The notes: generated from the letters alone by a model not told the origin. A DNA stretch of 64,000 bases from Streptomyces sp. F63 (GCF_018070345.1 NZ_JAGPXX010000018.1:56789-120788); one strand, 5' to 3'; shown: positions 35,503 through 50,954, numbered from the stretch's first letter. Numbers and translations: made by a program.

Positions 35503-36807
35503 ATGATCGTGTCACGGGGGCGCGTTCTCGTTATCGGGGACAGTATTCGATTAGTTTCGAAAGCGAAGTCGGCCGGTGTCGACGTCGCCTATATGCAGAA
35601 GCCGTCACAGTTCGATCCTGCGCTGATCCCGCACTGCGAGCAGCTCGCCCTGGTGGATTATCAGCACGTCCCCAGCGCCGCCGCGATGGCCGCCGCGCTG
35701 CACCGGATCGCACCGATCACGCGGATCGTCACACAGACCGAGGCGGCGCAACTGGTGGCCGGCCATGTGACCGATGTCCTGGGAATTCCCGGCACGTCCG
35801 AACGATGCGCCCGGCTGCTGCACGACAAGTCCGCGATGCGGGCCCTGCTGAACGAGCAGGGCATCGGGCCCGTTCCCTATGTGGTCAACCCCACCCGGGC
35901 GCAGCTCCGTGAATTCGTCGTCTCGCACGGGGCGGCCGTGGTCAAACCGACCAAGGGCTCGGGCAGCCTCGGAGTGCGCCGGATCGCGTCGGTCGAGGAC
36001 GCCGACGCGGTATGGGCCTGGTGCCAGTCGTTCGAGCTCGGTGAATTCCAGGTCGAGAAGCTCCTGGCCGGTCCCGAACTGAGCGTGGAATCCTTTTCCG
36101 AATCGGGCCGGCACACGATCATCGCGGTGACCGCCAAGGACACCGAGGGCGGCACCGTGGAACTCGGGCACGTCATTCCGGCCCCCCTGGCAAAGGACCA
36201 GCTCGACCAGATCCGCGACATGACGGTGCGTCTGCTCGACGCGGTCGGTCTTGAGGACGGCCCGTCGCACACGGAGATCATCCTCACCGCCGAGGGGCCG
36301 CGGGTCGTCGAGTCGCACACCCGCCGCGGGGGCGACCGGATCAACGATCTCGTCAGGATGGTGTACGGGGTCGACATGGAGGAGGCGACCTACCGCCTCG
36401 CCGGCCACGGCGCTCCGCTCGACGGCCATCTGCACCCCGCCCGCGGCGCGGCCGCCATCCGCTTCCTGACCGCGGCCCCGGGCATCGTCACCTCCGTCAC
36501 CGGCCTGGAGGCGGCGCGCGCCGCCGACGGAGTGGTGGAGGTGTCGGTGAGTGTGGAGGCGGGGTCGGTGGTGCCCGAGCTCCGCTGGTCGGACGATCGG
36601 TGCGGGCACGTCATCGTCCATGCCGACGACGCCGGCACGGCCGTCCGTCTGGCCCGCAGGGCCGCCGGGCACATCGCGATCAACACCGAGCCCGTCACGG
36701 GTGACGGTGCGGGTCCGGACGCTGCGGCACCGGACACGCTGAGCTCGATCCTGCGCCCGTACGACGAAGTCTTCGACCCGTTTCACGGGGCCGTGACCGC
36801 GCCGTAG
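35503..36807 (+). CDS. ATP-grasp ligase
   Basis: 434 residues from ATG 35503 behind a run of G; GTG 35509 is an alternative start. VVKPTKGSGSLGVRRIASVE is the Gly-rich ATP-grasp loop, FQVEKLLAGPELSVESFSES the next strand. SHTEIILTAEGPRVVESHTR carries the metal-binding Glu and Asn-equivalent positions. Such enzymes form amide bonds through an acyl phosphate. As first gene of the cluster it may ligate an amino acid to the peptide or make an unusual building block. The substrate is unknown. A hairpin follows, so the synthetase gene may also have its own promoter. Confidence 0.85.
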   Translation: MIVSRGRVLVIGDSIRLVSKAKSAGVDVAYMQKPSQFDPALIPHCEQLALVDYQHVPSAAAMAAALHRIAPITRIVTQTEAAQLVAGHVTDVLGIPGTSERCARLLHDKSAMRALLNEQGIGPVPYVVNPTRAQLREFVVSHGAAVVKPTKGSGSLGVRRIASVEDADAVWAWCQSFELGEFQVEKLLAGPELSVESFSESGRHTIIAVTAKDTEGGTVELGHVIPAPLAKDQLDQIRDMTVRLLDAVGLEDGPSHTEIILTAEGPRVVESHTRRGGDRINDLVRMVYGVDMEEATYRLAGHGAPLDGHLHPARGAAAIRFLTAAPGIVTSVTGLEAARAADGVVEVSVSVEAGSVVPELRWSDDRCGHVIVHADDAGTAVRLARRAAGHIAINTEPVTGDGAGPDAAAPDTLSSILRPYDEVFDPFHGAVTAP

Positions 36808-36866
36808 CCGCGCTCCCGGACGCGGCCTTCCCGGCCGGATCCCGCCGGTTCGATCCTCTCCCGCCG

Positions 36867-36892
36867 CGCGGGCCGGGAAGCCCCGGCCCGCG
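36867..36892 (+). terminator. Hairpin between ATP-grasp gene and NRPS gene
   Basis: Perfect 11-bp stem CGCGGGCCGGG/CCCGGCCCGCG with a 4-nt AAGC loop, 60 bp after the ATP-grasp stop. Confidence 0.6.
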
Positions 36893-37078
36893 GCGTGCCG
36901 GGCGGCGGACAGCCGCGGCCCGCGCGTCCTCCCGGACACGGCCCGGCACGGGACGCGCAGCCGGAACGCCCGGGCGCCCCCGGACGCCGTGGAGGCGTGC
37001 GACGGGGCGCCGATCCCCTGCATCCACATCGCTCGTCACGTCAACGAGCCACATTTCGTACCGAGTTTGGAGTGTCGT

Positions 37079-43333
<6,255 letters not shown>

Positions 43334-43352
43334 AAGGGAACGGAGAACCTCC

Positions 43353-43772
43353 GTGAACACCTTCCGAAACCCCCAGGGAATCGCGGCGCCCCTCGCCGCC
43401 TACTCGCACCAGGCCGAGATCACCGGCCCGGTCCGCTGGCTGGTGATCTCCGGCCAGATCGGCATGGCCCCCGGCGGCGAGCTCCCCGAGGACCCCGTCG
43501 AGCAGCTCGGCATCGCGCTGGACAACATCACGGCCAACCTGGAAGCGGCCGGGATGCGCCACGAGGACCTGGTCAAGCTGACGTTCTACTTCGCCGGCGA
43601 GGTCGATCTCCAGCGCCGGCGCCGGCGGCTGGGCGAGTGGCTGGGCGACCTGCGCCCCTGCATGACCGTCATGACGGTGGCCGCACTGGCCACGCCCGCA
43701 CTGCGCGTCGAGGTCGAGGCGCTCGCGTGCACCGAGGACATCCCGGCGACCCGGAAGAGGGAGCAGCAGTGA
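43353..43772 (+). CDS. RidA-family (YjgF/UK114) protein
   Basis: 139 residues from GTG 43353, AACGGAGAA upstream. GPVRWLVISGQIGMAPGGEL and EDPVEQLGIALDNITANLEA are the hallmarks; the usual active-site Arg region reads MTVMTVAALATPALRVEVEA. RidA proteins hydrolyse reactive enamine/imine intermediates. Inside a peptide cluster they can also serve as tailoring enzymes. Its stop overlaps the next start (GTGA), tying it to the hydrolase. Confidence 0.85.
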   Translation: MNTFRNPQGIAAPLAAYSHQAEITGPVRWLVISGQIGMAPGGELPEDPVEQLGIALDNITANLEAAGMRHEDLVKLTFYFAGEVDLQRRRRRLGEWLGDLRPCMTVMTVAALATPALRVEVEALACTEDIPATRKREQQ

Positions 43773-44644
43773 TAGTTCAGACCACCCTGGAAGGCGTCCA
43801 CACCTTCGAGCAGCCGGACGGCTACGTCACGCACTACCGGCTCTGGGGCGCCGAGACCGCCGCGGATCTCGTGGTGATGCTGCACGGGGGCATGAGTCAC
43901 GCGGGCTGGCAGGCGCCGCTCGGCGCCCGGCTCGCCGAACTCGGTGACGACGTCGCCTTCCTCGCCGTCGACCTGCGCGGCTCGGGACTCAACGCCGTGC
44001 GCGGACACATCCCGGACGGCGACCTGGCCGTCCGGGACATCGAGCTGCTGCTGGGCAGCCTCGCGGAAGCCCGCCCCGGAACCCGCATCCACCTGGCCGG
44101 CTGGTGCTTCGGCGCCCAGGTGGCGACGGTGGCCGCGGCCCGGCTCGCCGGCCGCGGCGTCCTGACGAGCCTGCTCATGGTCTGCCCCGGCTTCTTCTTC
44201 AACGACCGCTACTCCGACGTGCTGGACCGCTCGACCGACGCCGCCCTGGAGGCCGTCGAGGAGCTCGGCATCACCGTCGAGGCGACGCGCCCCTTCATCA
44301 GGGTGCCGCTGCGCCCGGCCGACTTCACCGACCGCGAGGAGTGGCTCGCGGCCATCGAGGACGACAAGCTGAAGCTCTCCCACGTGACGGCCGGCACGCT
44401 CGACGCCTGGGAGGCCATCGCCGTCACGTCGGAGACGGACTACGCACGCATCGGGCCGCTGCCGGTGCGGGCGGTGTTCGGCACCCGGGACAAGCTGGTC
44501 GACAACGACCGCGTGCGCGCCTTCCTCCGGAGCCATCCCGATCTGGAGACGCACGACCTCGACGCCGGCCACGCCGTCCACTTCGAGGAGACGGAGGCGC
44601 TCACGCGCCTGCTCGCGGACTTCGTGGCCGAGCTGAAGCGATGA
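43769..44644 (+). CDS. Alpha/beta hydrolase with Cys nucleophile, candidate trans thioesterase
   Basis: 291 residues from GTG 43769. VVMLHGGMSHAGWQAPLGAR holds the oxyanion HGG. The nucleophile elbow is G-W-C-F-G (Cys113) where most hydrolases have Ser. Asp241 (GTRDKLVDN) and His268 (AGHAVHFEE) complete the triad. Cys elbows occur in dienelactone hydrolases and in some NRPS thioesterases such as that of the obafluorin synthetase. Because the synthetase has no thioesterase domain, this protein could release or edit the peptide (inference). Overlaps both neighbours by 4 bp. Confidence 0.85.
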   Translation: MIVQTTLEGVHTFEQPDGYVTHYRLWGAETAADLVVMLHGGMSHAGWQAPLGARLAELGDDVAFLAVDLRGSGLNAVRGHIPDGDLAVRDIELLLGSLAEARPGTRIHLAGWCFGAQVATVAAARLAGRGVLTSLLMVCPGFFFNDRYSDVLDRSTDAALEAVEELGITVEATRPFIRVPLRPADFTDREEWLAAIEDDKLKLSHVTAGTLDAWEAIAVTSETDYARIGPLPVRAVFGTRDKLVDNDRVRAFLRSHPDLETHDLDAGHAVHFEETEALTRLLADFVAELKR

Positions 44645-45894
44645 CCGCGGGGTTCGCGCGCTACCGCACGGTCCTGTCGACCCCGGGAGCGTGGGGGTTC
44701 TTCCTCCCCGGAATGCTCGCCCGGTTCCCGCTGGGCATGACCGGCATCAGCATCCTGCTCTTCGTCTCCGCGACGCGGGGCGACTACGGCACCGCGGGCG
44801 CGCTGTCGGCCGCCTCCGCGGTCGGGTACGCGGTGGCCGCACCGCAACTGGCCCGCGTGGCCGACCGGGTGGGGCAGCGCAAGGTGCTGCTCTCCTGCGC
44901 GGTGCTGTGCGCGGTCAGCGGCGGCGCGTTCGTCGTGAGCACGCTGAGCGAGGGGGCGCCGCTGTGGATTCTGTTCGCCACGGCGGCCCTGACGGGTGCG
45001 GCGACCCCCGCGTTCGGCTCGATGGTGCGGGCGCGCTGGAGCGGTCTGCTGGACGGCTCCTCCCTGAAGGGGACGGCCTTCGCACTGGAGTCCCTGGTCG
45101 ACGAGCTCGTCTTCATCGTCGGCCCGGTCATCGCGACCTCGCTCGCCGTCGGGGTGAGCCCGGCCGCGGGCCTCGTCAGTGCGCTGGTCCTGGTGTGCGC
45201 CGGCAGCGTCCTGCTCTCGCTCAGCCGGCGCACGGAGCCGCAGCTCAAGCCCGGCCCCAGGGTGGGGAGGAGCGCCCTGTTCCTGGGGCCGGTCGCTGTC
45301 GTGGCGGCACTGAACCTGTGTTTCGGCGGCATGTGGGGCTCGATCGACATCGCCACCGTGGCCTTCTCCGGCGAGAAGCAGCAGCCCTTCATGGCGGGGG
45401 TCCTGCTGGGGATCTACGCGATCGGCAGCTCGGTGGCGGGAGTGGTGTACGGCGCGCGGGAGTGGCCGGCTCCGCTGCCGCGGATCCTGTGGGTCTCGAC
45501 CCTGGTCATGGCGGTCGGGATCCTGCCGATGCTCGTGGTCGACACCTTCGCCGGGGCCGGCCTCGTGCTCCTGCTCGCCGGGTCGAGCTCCTGTCCGGCC
45601 CTGATCGTCGCCATGATGCTGGTCGTGGACGGAGTGCCCGCCTCCCACCGCACGGAGGCGCTGGCCTGGCAGTCCACGGCGCTCTGGCTCGGGGTGTCGA
45701 TCGGCTCCTCGGCGAGCGGCCACCTCGCGGACTTCCGGGGTGCGCCGGCCGCCTACGCCTTCGCGGCCCTCTGCGGCGGCGCCGGCTTCGTGGTCGCCCT
45801 GGCCGGTGGCCGGCGGCTGCGGCCGGTACCGGCCGCGGACACCCCGGCCGCCGATGACCGTCCGAACCTTCCCACCGAGTCAGGTATCCGATGA
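44641..45894 (+). CDS. MFS transporter, probable exporter of the NRPS product
   Basis: 417 residues, ATG overlapping the hydrolase stop. About twelve helices. LARVADRVGQRKVLLSCAVL is the MFS loop 2-3 motif (D-R-x-G-x-R/K). It resembles sugar/drug efflux members. Being embedded between hydrolase and A-PCP genes with 4-bp overlaps on both sides, it most likely secretes the product and may give self-resistance. Confidence 0.88.
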   Translation: MTAGFARYRTVLSTPGAWGFFLPGMLARFPLGMTGISILLFVSATRGDYGTAGALSAASAVGYAVAAPQLARVADRVGQRKVLLSCAVLCAVSGGAFVVSTLSEGAPLWILFATAALTGAATPAFGSMVRARWSGLLDGSSLKGTAFALESLVDELVFIVGPVIATSLAVGVSPAAGLVSALVLVCAGSVLLSLSRRTEPQLKPGPRVGRSALFLGPVAVVAALNLCFGGMWGSIDIATVAFSGEKQQPFMAGVLLGIYAIGSSVAGVVYGAREWPAPLPRILWVSTLVMAVGILPMLVVDTFAGAGLVLLLAGSSSCPALIVAMMLVVDGVPASHRTEALAWQSTALWLGVSIGSSASGHLADFRGAPAAYAFAALCGGAGFVVALAGGRRLRPVPAADTPAADDRPNLPTESGIR

Positions 45895-47765
45895 CCTCCA
45901 CCAGCATCACCCGTCCTCCTGCCGCCACCGCCTCCCCCCGGTGGGTGGCCGACCGGATCGCCGCGACGGCCGGGCACCCGGACCCGGCGGTCCGCGGGCG
46001 CGTCGCCCTGCGGACCGCCCATGAGGCCGTCACCTACGCCGAGTTGCGGGAGCGCGCGCGGAAGACCGCCGCCAGACTGTCCGCGCTCGGAGTCGGCGTC
46101 GGGGACGTCGTCGGTCTGCGGCTGCCCTCCGGCCCCGGCGCCGTCGTCGCCATGCTGGCGTGCTGGCACGCCGGCGCCGCCTTCCTGCCCATGGACGCCG
46201 CGGCCCCCGACGCGTACCGCGACCGGCTGCTGAGCTGTTCGGGAGCGCGTGCCGTGGTCGACGCCGACGGCCCCCGGGCGCTCACGGGCACGGCCCCCTC
46301 CGCCCGTCCGGTGACCGGCCGCCCCGGGGACCGGGCGGCCTACGTCATCTACACCTCGGGTTCGACCGGCGCCCCCAAGGGGGTGCTCGTCGGGCAGGAC
46401 GCCCTGGCCGAGCACACCACCGGCATCGGCGGCCTCCTCGAACTGCGCGACACCGACACGGTGCTCCAGTTCGCGGGGCTCGGTTTCGACGTCGCCCAGG
46501 AGGAGATCTGGCCGACGCTCGCCGCCGGCGGCACGGTGGCCTTCCTGGACTCCGCGGACCGCGCCCTGAGCCCGGCGGAGCTCGCCCACCGGGTACGCGG
46601 CCTGGGGGTGTCGGTGCTCCAGCTTCCCACCGCCTACTGGCGTCTGGTCTGCGCCCAGATGCAGGGGCCGCAGGGCGCCGGTCTCTCCTTCGACGGCGTG
46701 CGCACCGTCGTGATCGGCGGCGAGGCGGCGGGCACGCGGGACGCCCACGTGCACCGGAACGGACCGTTCGGCCACTGCACGCTGGTCAACGGCTACGGGC
46801 CGACCGAGACGGTGGTGACCTGCACGGCCTTCGTCCTGCGGCCGGACGAGCCCGTCCCGGCCACGGCCGGCCTGCCCATCGGCGGCCCGGTGGGCAACCG
46901 CCGGCTTCACGTCCTCGACACCGACCGGCGTCCGGCCGAGGCCGGAAGCCCCGGCGAGCTCTGGGTCGGCGGCAGCCCGCTCGCCGACGGGTACCTCGGC
47001 GACCCGGTGCGCACGGCCGAGCGCTTCCGCCCGGACCCGTTCGCCACGGCGGCCGACGCCCGGGTGTACCGCACCGGTGACCTGGTCGTGCGCCATCGGG
47101 ACGGCACGCTGGAGTTCCTCGGCCGCCTCGACCATCAGGTCAAGGTCCGCGGCCACCGGATCGAACTCGACGAGGTGGACCGCCACTTGACCGCCACGCC
47201 GGGTGTCACCGCGGCCGCCGCGGTGGCCCTCGACGACGGGACCGGGACCGGCGGACGCATCCTGGCCGCCGCGCTCTCGGTGGCCGCGGGTGGCCCGACG
47301 GCCGAGCGGATCCGCGAGGACCTGCGCGGACGCCTGCCCTCCCACCTGGTCCCCGGCCTGATACGCGTCCGTGACACGCTTCCGCTGACCACCTCCGGCA
47401 AGATCGACCGCCGTGCCGTGGCCGCGGCGCTCGCGGAGGAGTACGCGGCCTCCGCTCCGGAGGCCACCGAGCAGAAGGCCCCCGCGCCCGCGGACGACGC
47501 GCCCACGCCTGCCACGGCGCCCGCGGCCGGCGCCGGCACGACGGACGGGACGGCGGAGCTCACCCTCCTCCTCGAACTGGTACGCGGACTGCTCCGCGCC
47601 CCGGACTTCGGCCCCGGCGACGACTTCCTGGCCCGCGGCGGGGACTCGCTCGTCGCCCTCCGGGTCAGCGGCGCGATGCGCGAACGCGGTTGGCGCCTGC
47701 GGCCGTCGGACCTCCTGACGGGGGGCGACGCACGGTGCGTGGCGGCCCGCATCGTGCCGTGCTGA
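45891..47765 (+). CDS. Free-standing NRPS adenylation-PCP protein
   Basis: 624 residues. The A domain has YTSGSTGAPKG from residue 154, GFDVAQEEIW, NGYGPTETVV, YRTGDLVVRHRDG and SGKIDRR. A Pro/Ala linker leads to a PCP with LARGGDSLVALR (Ser586). By hand alignment the specificity code reads D-V-E-Q-V-G-G-V. The Glu in the third position suggests a basic or polar side chain, but I do not recognise the code. It probably primes C1 or loads PCP2 of the large synthetase in trans, or holds an amino acid for tailoring by the downstream N-hydroxylase. Confidence 0.92.
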   Translation: MTSTSITRPPAATASPRWVADRIAATAGHPDPAVRGRVALRTAHEAVTYAELRERARKTAARLSALGVGVGDVVGLRLPSGPGAVVAMLACWHAGAAFLPMDAAAPDAYRDRLLSCSGARAVVDADGPRALTGTAPSARPVTGRPGDRAAYVIYTSGSTGAPKGVLVGQDALAEHTTGIGGLLELRDTDTVLQFAGLGFDVAQEEIWPTLAAGGTVAFLDSADRALSPAELAHRVRGLGVSVLQLPTAYWRLVCAQMQGPQGAGLSFDGVRTVVIGGEAAGTRDAHVHRNGPFGHCTLVNGYGPTETVVTCTAFVLRPDEPVPATAGLPIGGPVGNRRLHVLDTDRRPAEAGSPGELWVGGSPLADGYLGDPVRTAERFRPDPFATAADARVYRTGDLVVRHRDGTLEFLGRLDHQVKVRGHRIELDEVDRHLTATPGVTAAAAVALDDGTGTGGRILAAALSVAAGGPTAERIREDLRGRLPSHLVPGLIRVRDTLPLTTSGKIDRRAVAAALAEEYAASAPEATEQKAPAPADDAPTPATAPAAGAGTTDGTAELTLLLELVRGLLRAPDFGPGDDFLARGGDSLVALRVSGAMRERGWRLRPSDLLTGGDARCVAARIVPC

Positions 47766-47894
47766 AGGGGAGCGCGGTGCCGACGGGACGAGCGGCCCAC
47801 CGAAGAGCCGATCGGCGGAACAGCGGATCAGCACTGCACAGCAAGGCACAGCACAGCACAGCATGCCGGCCGATACGCCAGAGGGAGAGGTTTC

Positions 47895-48599
47895 ATGACA
47901 GCCATACCCGTCCGTGACCAGTTGGCGGCCTGGATCGAGAGCGAGGAGTTCTCCTGCCTGGGGGCCAAGTCGGCCCTGCGCCGCGACAGCCTGCGCCACG
48001 TCCAGGTGGGGGTCATGGGCACCGGGAGCGCGACGGCCGCGCTCCACGGCGCCCTCACCGAGTTCGTCTCGCGCGACCTCGACGACGAGCAGAACTTCGC
48101 CACCATCGTCGCCGTCTTCGAGGGCCCGTCAGGACTCCCGGAGCACGACTTCCACGCACTGCTGTGGCGGCAGCTGAGCGACCTGCACGCGTTCGACGCC
48201 GACCGCGGCTTCGCCTGGGCGGAGGGCGCGGACGCGGATCCGGACTCCCCGAAGTTCGGTTTCAGCGTGGCCGGGCACCCGTTCTTCATCGTGGGCCTGC
48301 ACGAGAACGCTTCCAGGATCACCCGGCGCTTCCCGTTCCCCGCGATGGCGTTCAACTCGCACCACCAGTTCCGCCGGCTGGTGGAGAACGGCGTCTACGG
48401 AGGTCTCCAGCGCCGCATCCGTGAGCGCGACATGCGCCTGCAGGGTTCGATCAACCCGAACCTCGCCGAATTCGGCGAGGCGTCCGAGGCGCGTCAGTAC
48501 TCGGGGATGCGGACGGACGCGCAGTGGCGCTGTCCCTTCACCCCCCGGCACGGGTCGGCCGCGGGACCCGAGCCGGCCACGCGCCGGTCCGACGCGTGA
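47895..48599 (+). CDS. YqcI/YcgG (GntA/DcsA-type) heme-dependent N-hydroxylase
   Basis: 234 residues from ATG 47895 (GGGAGAGG upstream; 129 bp after the A-PCP gene). FSVAGHPFFIVGLHENASRI, RRFPFPAMAFNSHHQFRRLV and RLQGSINPNLAEFGEASEAR are the conserved blocks of this family. Characterised members are DcsA of D-cycloserine and GntA of guanitoxin biosynthesis, both of which N-hydroxylate a guanidino group. This predicts that an arginine-like or amine group is N-hydroxylated in the pathway. Which substrate, free or PCP-bound, is unknown. Its stop overlaps the MOSC gene (GTGA). Confidence 0.88.
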   Translation: MTAIPVRDQLAAWIESEEFSCLGAKSALRRDSLRHVQVGVMGTGSATAALHGALTEFVSRDLDDEQNFATIVAVFEGPSGLPEHDFHALLWRQLSDLHAFDADRGFAWAEGADADPDSPKFGFSVAGHPFFIVGLHENASRITRRFPFPAMAFNSHHQFRRLVENGVYGGLQRRIRERDMRLQGSINPNLAEFGEASEARQYSGMRTDAQWRCPFTPRHGSAAGPEPATRRSDA

Positions 48600-49291
48600 A
48601 CGGCTCGCACGGCTCCGTGCTGAGCGTTAACGTCGGCCGGGCCCGCGCGGTGCCGTACACGGACGCCCCGGGCGGCGCGACGGGAATCGACAAGCAGCCC
48701 GTGGACGGGCCGGTCCGGGTGGACCCGGCGGGGCCACCCGGCCTCGCGGGCAGCGGAGTCAGCGGTGACGCGGTCTGCGACCTGCGCTTCCACGGTGGCG
48801 CCGACCGCGCCGTGTACGCCTTCGCCCGGGAAGACCTGGACGACTGGCAGCGGGAGCTGGACCGGGAGCTGGGCAACGGCTCCTTCGGCGAGAACCTGAC
48901 TGTCCTCGGCATGGACCTCCGCCACGCGCTGGTCGGAGAACGGTGGCGGGTCGGCCCCGGCACCGTCCTGGAGGTCACCGGCGGCCGCATCCCCTGCCGC
49001 ACCTTCGCCGGCTGGCTCGACGAGAAGGGCTGGGTCCGCCGCTTCACGCGCGCCGCGTCCCCCGGAGCCATGCTCCGCGTCATCGAGGCGGGCGACATCG
49101 GCGCGGGCGATCACATCGCCGTCGTGCACCGCCCGGACCACGACGTGACCGTGTCGCGCCTGTTCCGCGCGGTGACCACCGAACGGGCGATGCTGCCCGG
49201 CGTGCTCGTGGCCGCCGCCTGGATGGAGCGCGAACAACGGGAGATCGCCCAGCAGTACACCGCCAAGTACGTCACGGGCGCCGGCCGGTAG
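48596..49291 (+). CDS. MOSC-domain protein (YiiM-like)
   Basis: 231 residues from GTG 48596. The MOSC core is visible: VCDLRFHGGADRAVYAF, GSFGENLTVLGMDLRHALVG and VTGGRIPCRTFAGWL with the conserved Cys that holds molybdenum cofactor. A short three-helix end follows. YiiM-type proteins and eukaryotic mARC reduce N-hydroxylated compounds. Here it is directly coupled to an N-hydroxylase, so it may act on, detoxify or proofread N-hydroxy products (inference). It is the last cluster gene. Confidence 0.85.
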   Translation: MNGSHGSVLSVNVGRARAVPYTDAPGGATGIDKQPVDGPVRVDPAGPPGLAGSGVSGDAVCDLRFHGGADRAVYAFAREDLDDWQRELDRELGNGSFGENLTVLGMDLRHALVGERWRVGPGTVLEVTGGRIPCRTFAGWLDEKGWVRRFTRAASPGAMLRVIEAGDIGAGDHIAVVHRPDHDVTVSRLFRAVTTERAMLPGVLVAAAWMEREQREIAQQYTAKYVTGAGR

Positions 49292-49350
49292 CCCGCTCCC
49301 GGGCCGGAACCGCTGGACTTCGGGCCGGGCGGCACGTCAGGTTATGACCC

Positions 49351-50931
49351 ATGCCCGCCGAGTCCTTCCGCTCCGTACCCGCCGGCGCCCCGTCCCGCCG
49401 GGGCGCGCCGGCGCCCCTCCCCGCGCAACCGGCCGGAGCGGGCGCGGCGCCCCGGCCCTCCGGCCGGCGGCGGTACTGGGTGCGGCTGGTGCCGCTCCTC
49501 GCGGCGCTGGTCCTGCTCGCCCGGCTGCCGTCCTTCCTCCGCCCGCTGTGGAACCCGGACGAGGGCTATCTCGCCGTCCAGGCGCGGATGCTCGCCGCGG
49601 GCGGATCGCTCTACGAGACGGTCGTCGACCGCAAGCCGCCGCTGATGCCGTGGCTCTACCAGGGCGCCTTCGCCCTCTTCGGCGACGACTCGCTGTGGCC
49701 GCTGCGTGTCCTCGCCGTCCTCGCCCAGGTGCTGACGGCGGTGCTCCTCGCCTCCCTCGCCCGCCGCCGCTGGGGCGACGCCGCCGGGCGCACCGCCGGT
49801 GTGCTGTACGCCCTGGTCTCCATCGGCCTCAACCCCGAGGACACCCAGGCGGCCTCCTTCGGCGTCTTCATGCTGCCCGCGACCGCCGCCGCGGTGTGGT
49901 CGGCGGACCGCGCCCGGTGGGGCACCGCCGGACTGATGGTGGCGGTGGCCGCTCTCACCAAGCAGACCGGGGCGGCGGTGCTGCTGCCCGTCCTGTGGCT
50001 GCTGTGGCGGCACGGCGTCCCGGCGGAGCGGCCGCGGGCCCTGCTGCGGCTGGCGGGCGCCGCCGCGGCCCCCGTCGTCGCGGCGGCCCTTCTCACCGAC
50101 CCCCGCGGTTTCCTCTTCTGGACGGTGACGGGCTCGGCCGGCTACGCCTCCCCGGACGGCTCCGTGCTGCACGTCCTGGCCCGCGCGGCGGGCAACGCGG
50201 GGCTGCTGGCCGCGGCCTGCGCCGGGCTGCTCGTGCCGCTGGCGGCCGTCCTGCGCCGCCGTGCGGACCGCGCCGGCGCCGTCACGGGCGATCTGTGGGT
50301 GTGGACCGCCTCCTCGGTGCTCGCCGTCGCCACCGGGTTCCACTTCTTCGGCCACTACTACCTCCAGCTCATCCCGCCGCTGGTGCTGCTCGGCACGGCT
50401 GCCCTGCGGCGGCTGCCCCGGCCGTGGACGCGCGGCGCCGTCCTCGTCTCGGCCGCGTCCTGCCTGGTGTTCGCCGGCTGGGGGCTGCTCGCGCCCGGCG
50501 GGGAGCCCGACCACGCCCGGCGGCTGGCCGAGCGGGTGGAGCGGCGCACCGACCCGGCCGACCGGGTGCTGTTCTGGGGGATGCACCCCGAGCAGTACTG
50601 GTTCGCCGGCCGGATGCCCGCCACCCGCTATCTGACGGCCGGGCTGCTCACCAACTACAGCGGCGGCCGGGAGGACGGCCGCCAGGTGGGCCCGCGCCAC
50701 GGTGTTCCGGGGAGCTGGCCGGTCTTCCGCCGCGAACTGGCCGCGAATCCCCCCGAGGTGATCGTGGACGACTCCCGGGGCAAGCCGTACCGCCCCGCCC
50801 GCGTCCCGGACCTCCGGGAGCTGCTGCGGGAGCGCTACGAGCCGGTGGAGCGGGTGGACGGGGCGGTGCTGTACGTGCTGCGCGAGGACGCCCCGGGCGG
50901 CGCGGGCACCCCGGGCGGCGCGGGCGGCTGA
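49351..50931 (+). CDS. PMT/ArnT-like membrane glycosyltransferase
   Basis: 526 residues. After a cytoplasmic Pro-rich amino end of ~40 residues there are about ten to eleven membrane helices. The first extracellular loop holds NPDEGYLAVQARML, whose acidic pair is the metal/substrate site of GT-C enzymes of the ArnT/PMT type, and YETVVDRKPPLMPWLY. A soluble C-terminal domain of ~120 residues follows. It probably moves a sugar from a polyprenyl-phosphate donor to an extracytoplasmic acceptor. Start at ATG 49351; no strong ribosome site. Confidence 0.8.
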   Translation: MPAESFRSVPAGAPSRRGAPAPLPAQPAGAGAAPRPSGRRRYWVRLVPLLAALVLLARLPSFLRPLWNPDEGYLAVQARMLAAGGSLYETVVDRKPPLMPWLYQGAFALFGDDSLWPLRVLAVLAQVLTAVLLASLARRRWGDAAGRTAGVLYALVSIGLNPEDTQAASFGVFMLPATAAAVWSADRARWGTAGLMVAVAALTKQTGAAVLLPVLWLLWRHGVPAERPRALLRLAGAAAAPVVAAALLTDPRGFLFWTVTGSAGYASPDGSVLHVLARAAGNAGLLAAACAGLLVPLAAVLRRRADRAGAVTGDLWVWTASSVLAVATGFHFFGHYYLQLIPPLVLLGTAALRRLPRPWTRGAVLVSAASCLVFAGWGLLAPGGEPDHARRLAERVERRTDPADRVLFWGMHPEQYWFAGRMPATRYLTAGLLTNYSGGREDGRQVGPRHGVPGSWPVFRRELAANPPEVIVDDSRGKPYRPARVPDLRELLRERYEPVERVDGAVLYVLREDAPGGAGTPGGAGG

Positions 50932-50933
50932 GC

Positions 50934-50954
50934 GCCGGGGCAACCGGCCCCGGC
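50934..50954. terminator. Convergent terminator
   Basis: Perfect 8-bp stem GCCGGGGC/GCCCCGGC with a 5-nt loop between the glycosyltransferase and the convergent methyltransferase gene; usable in both directions. Confidence 0.5.
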
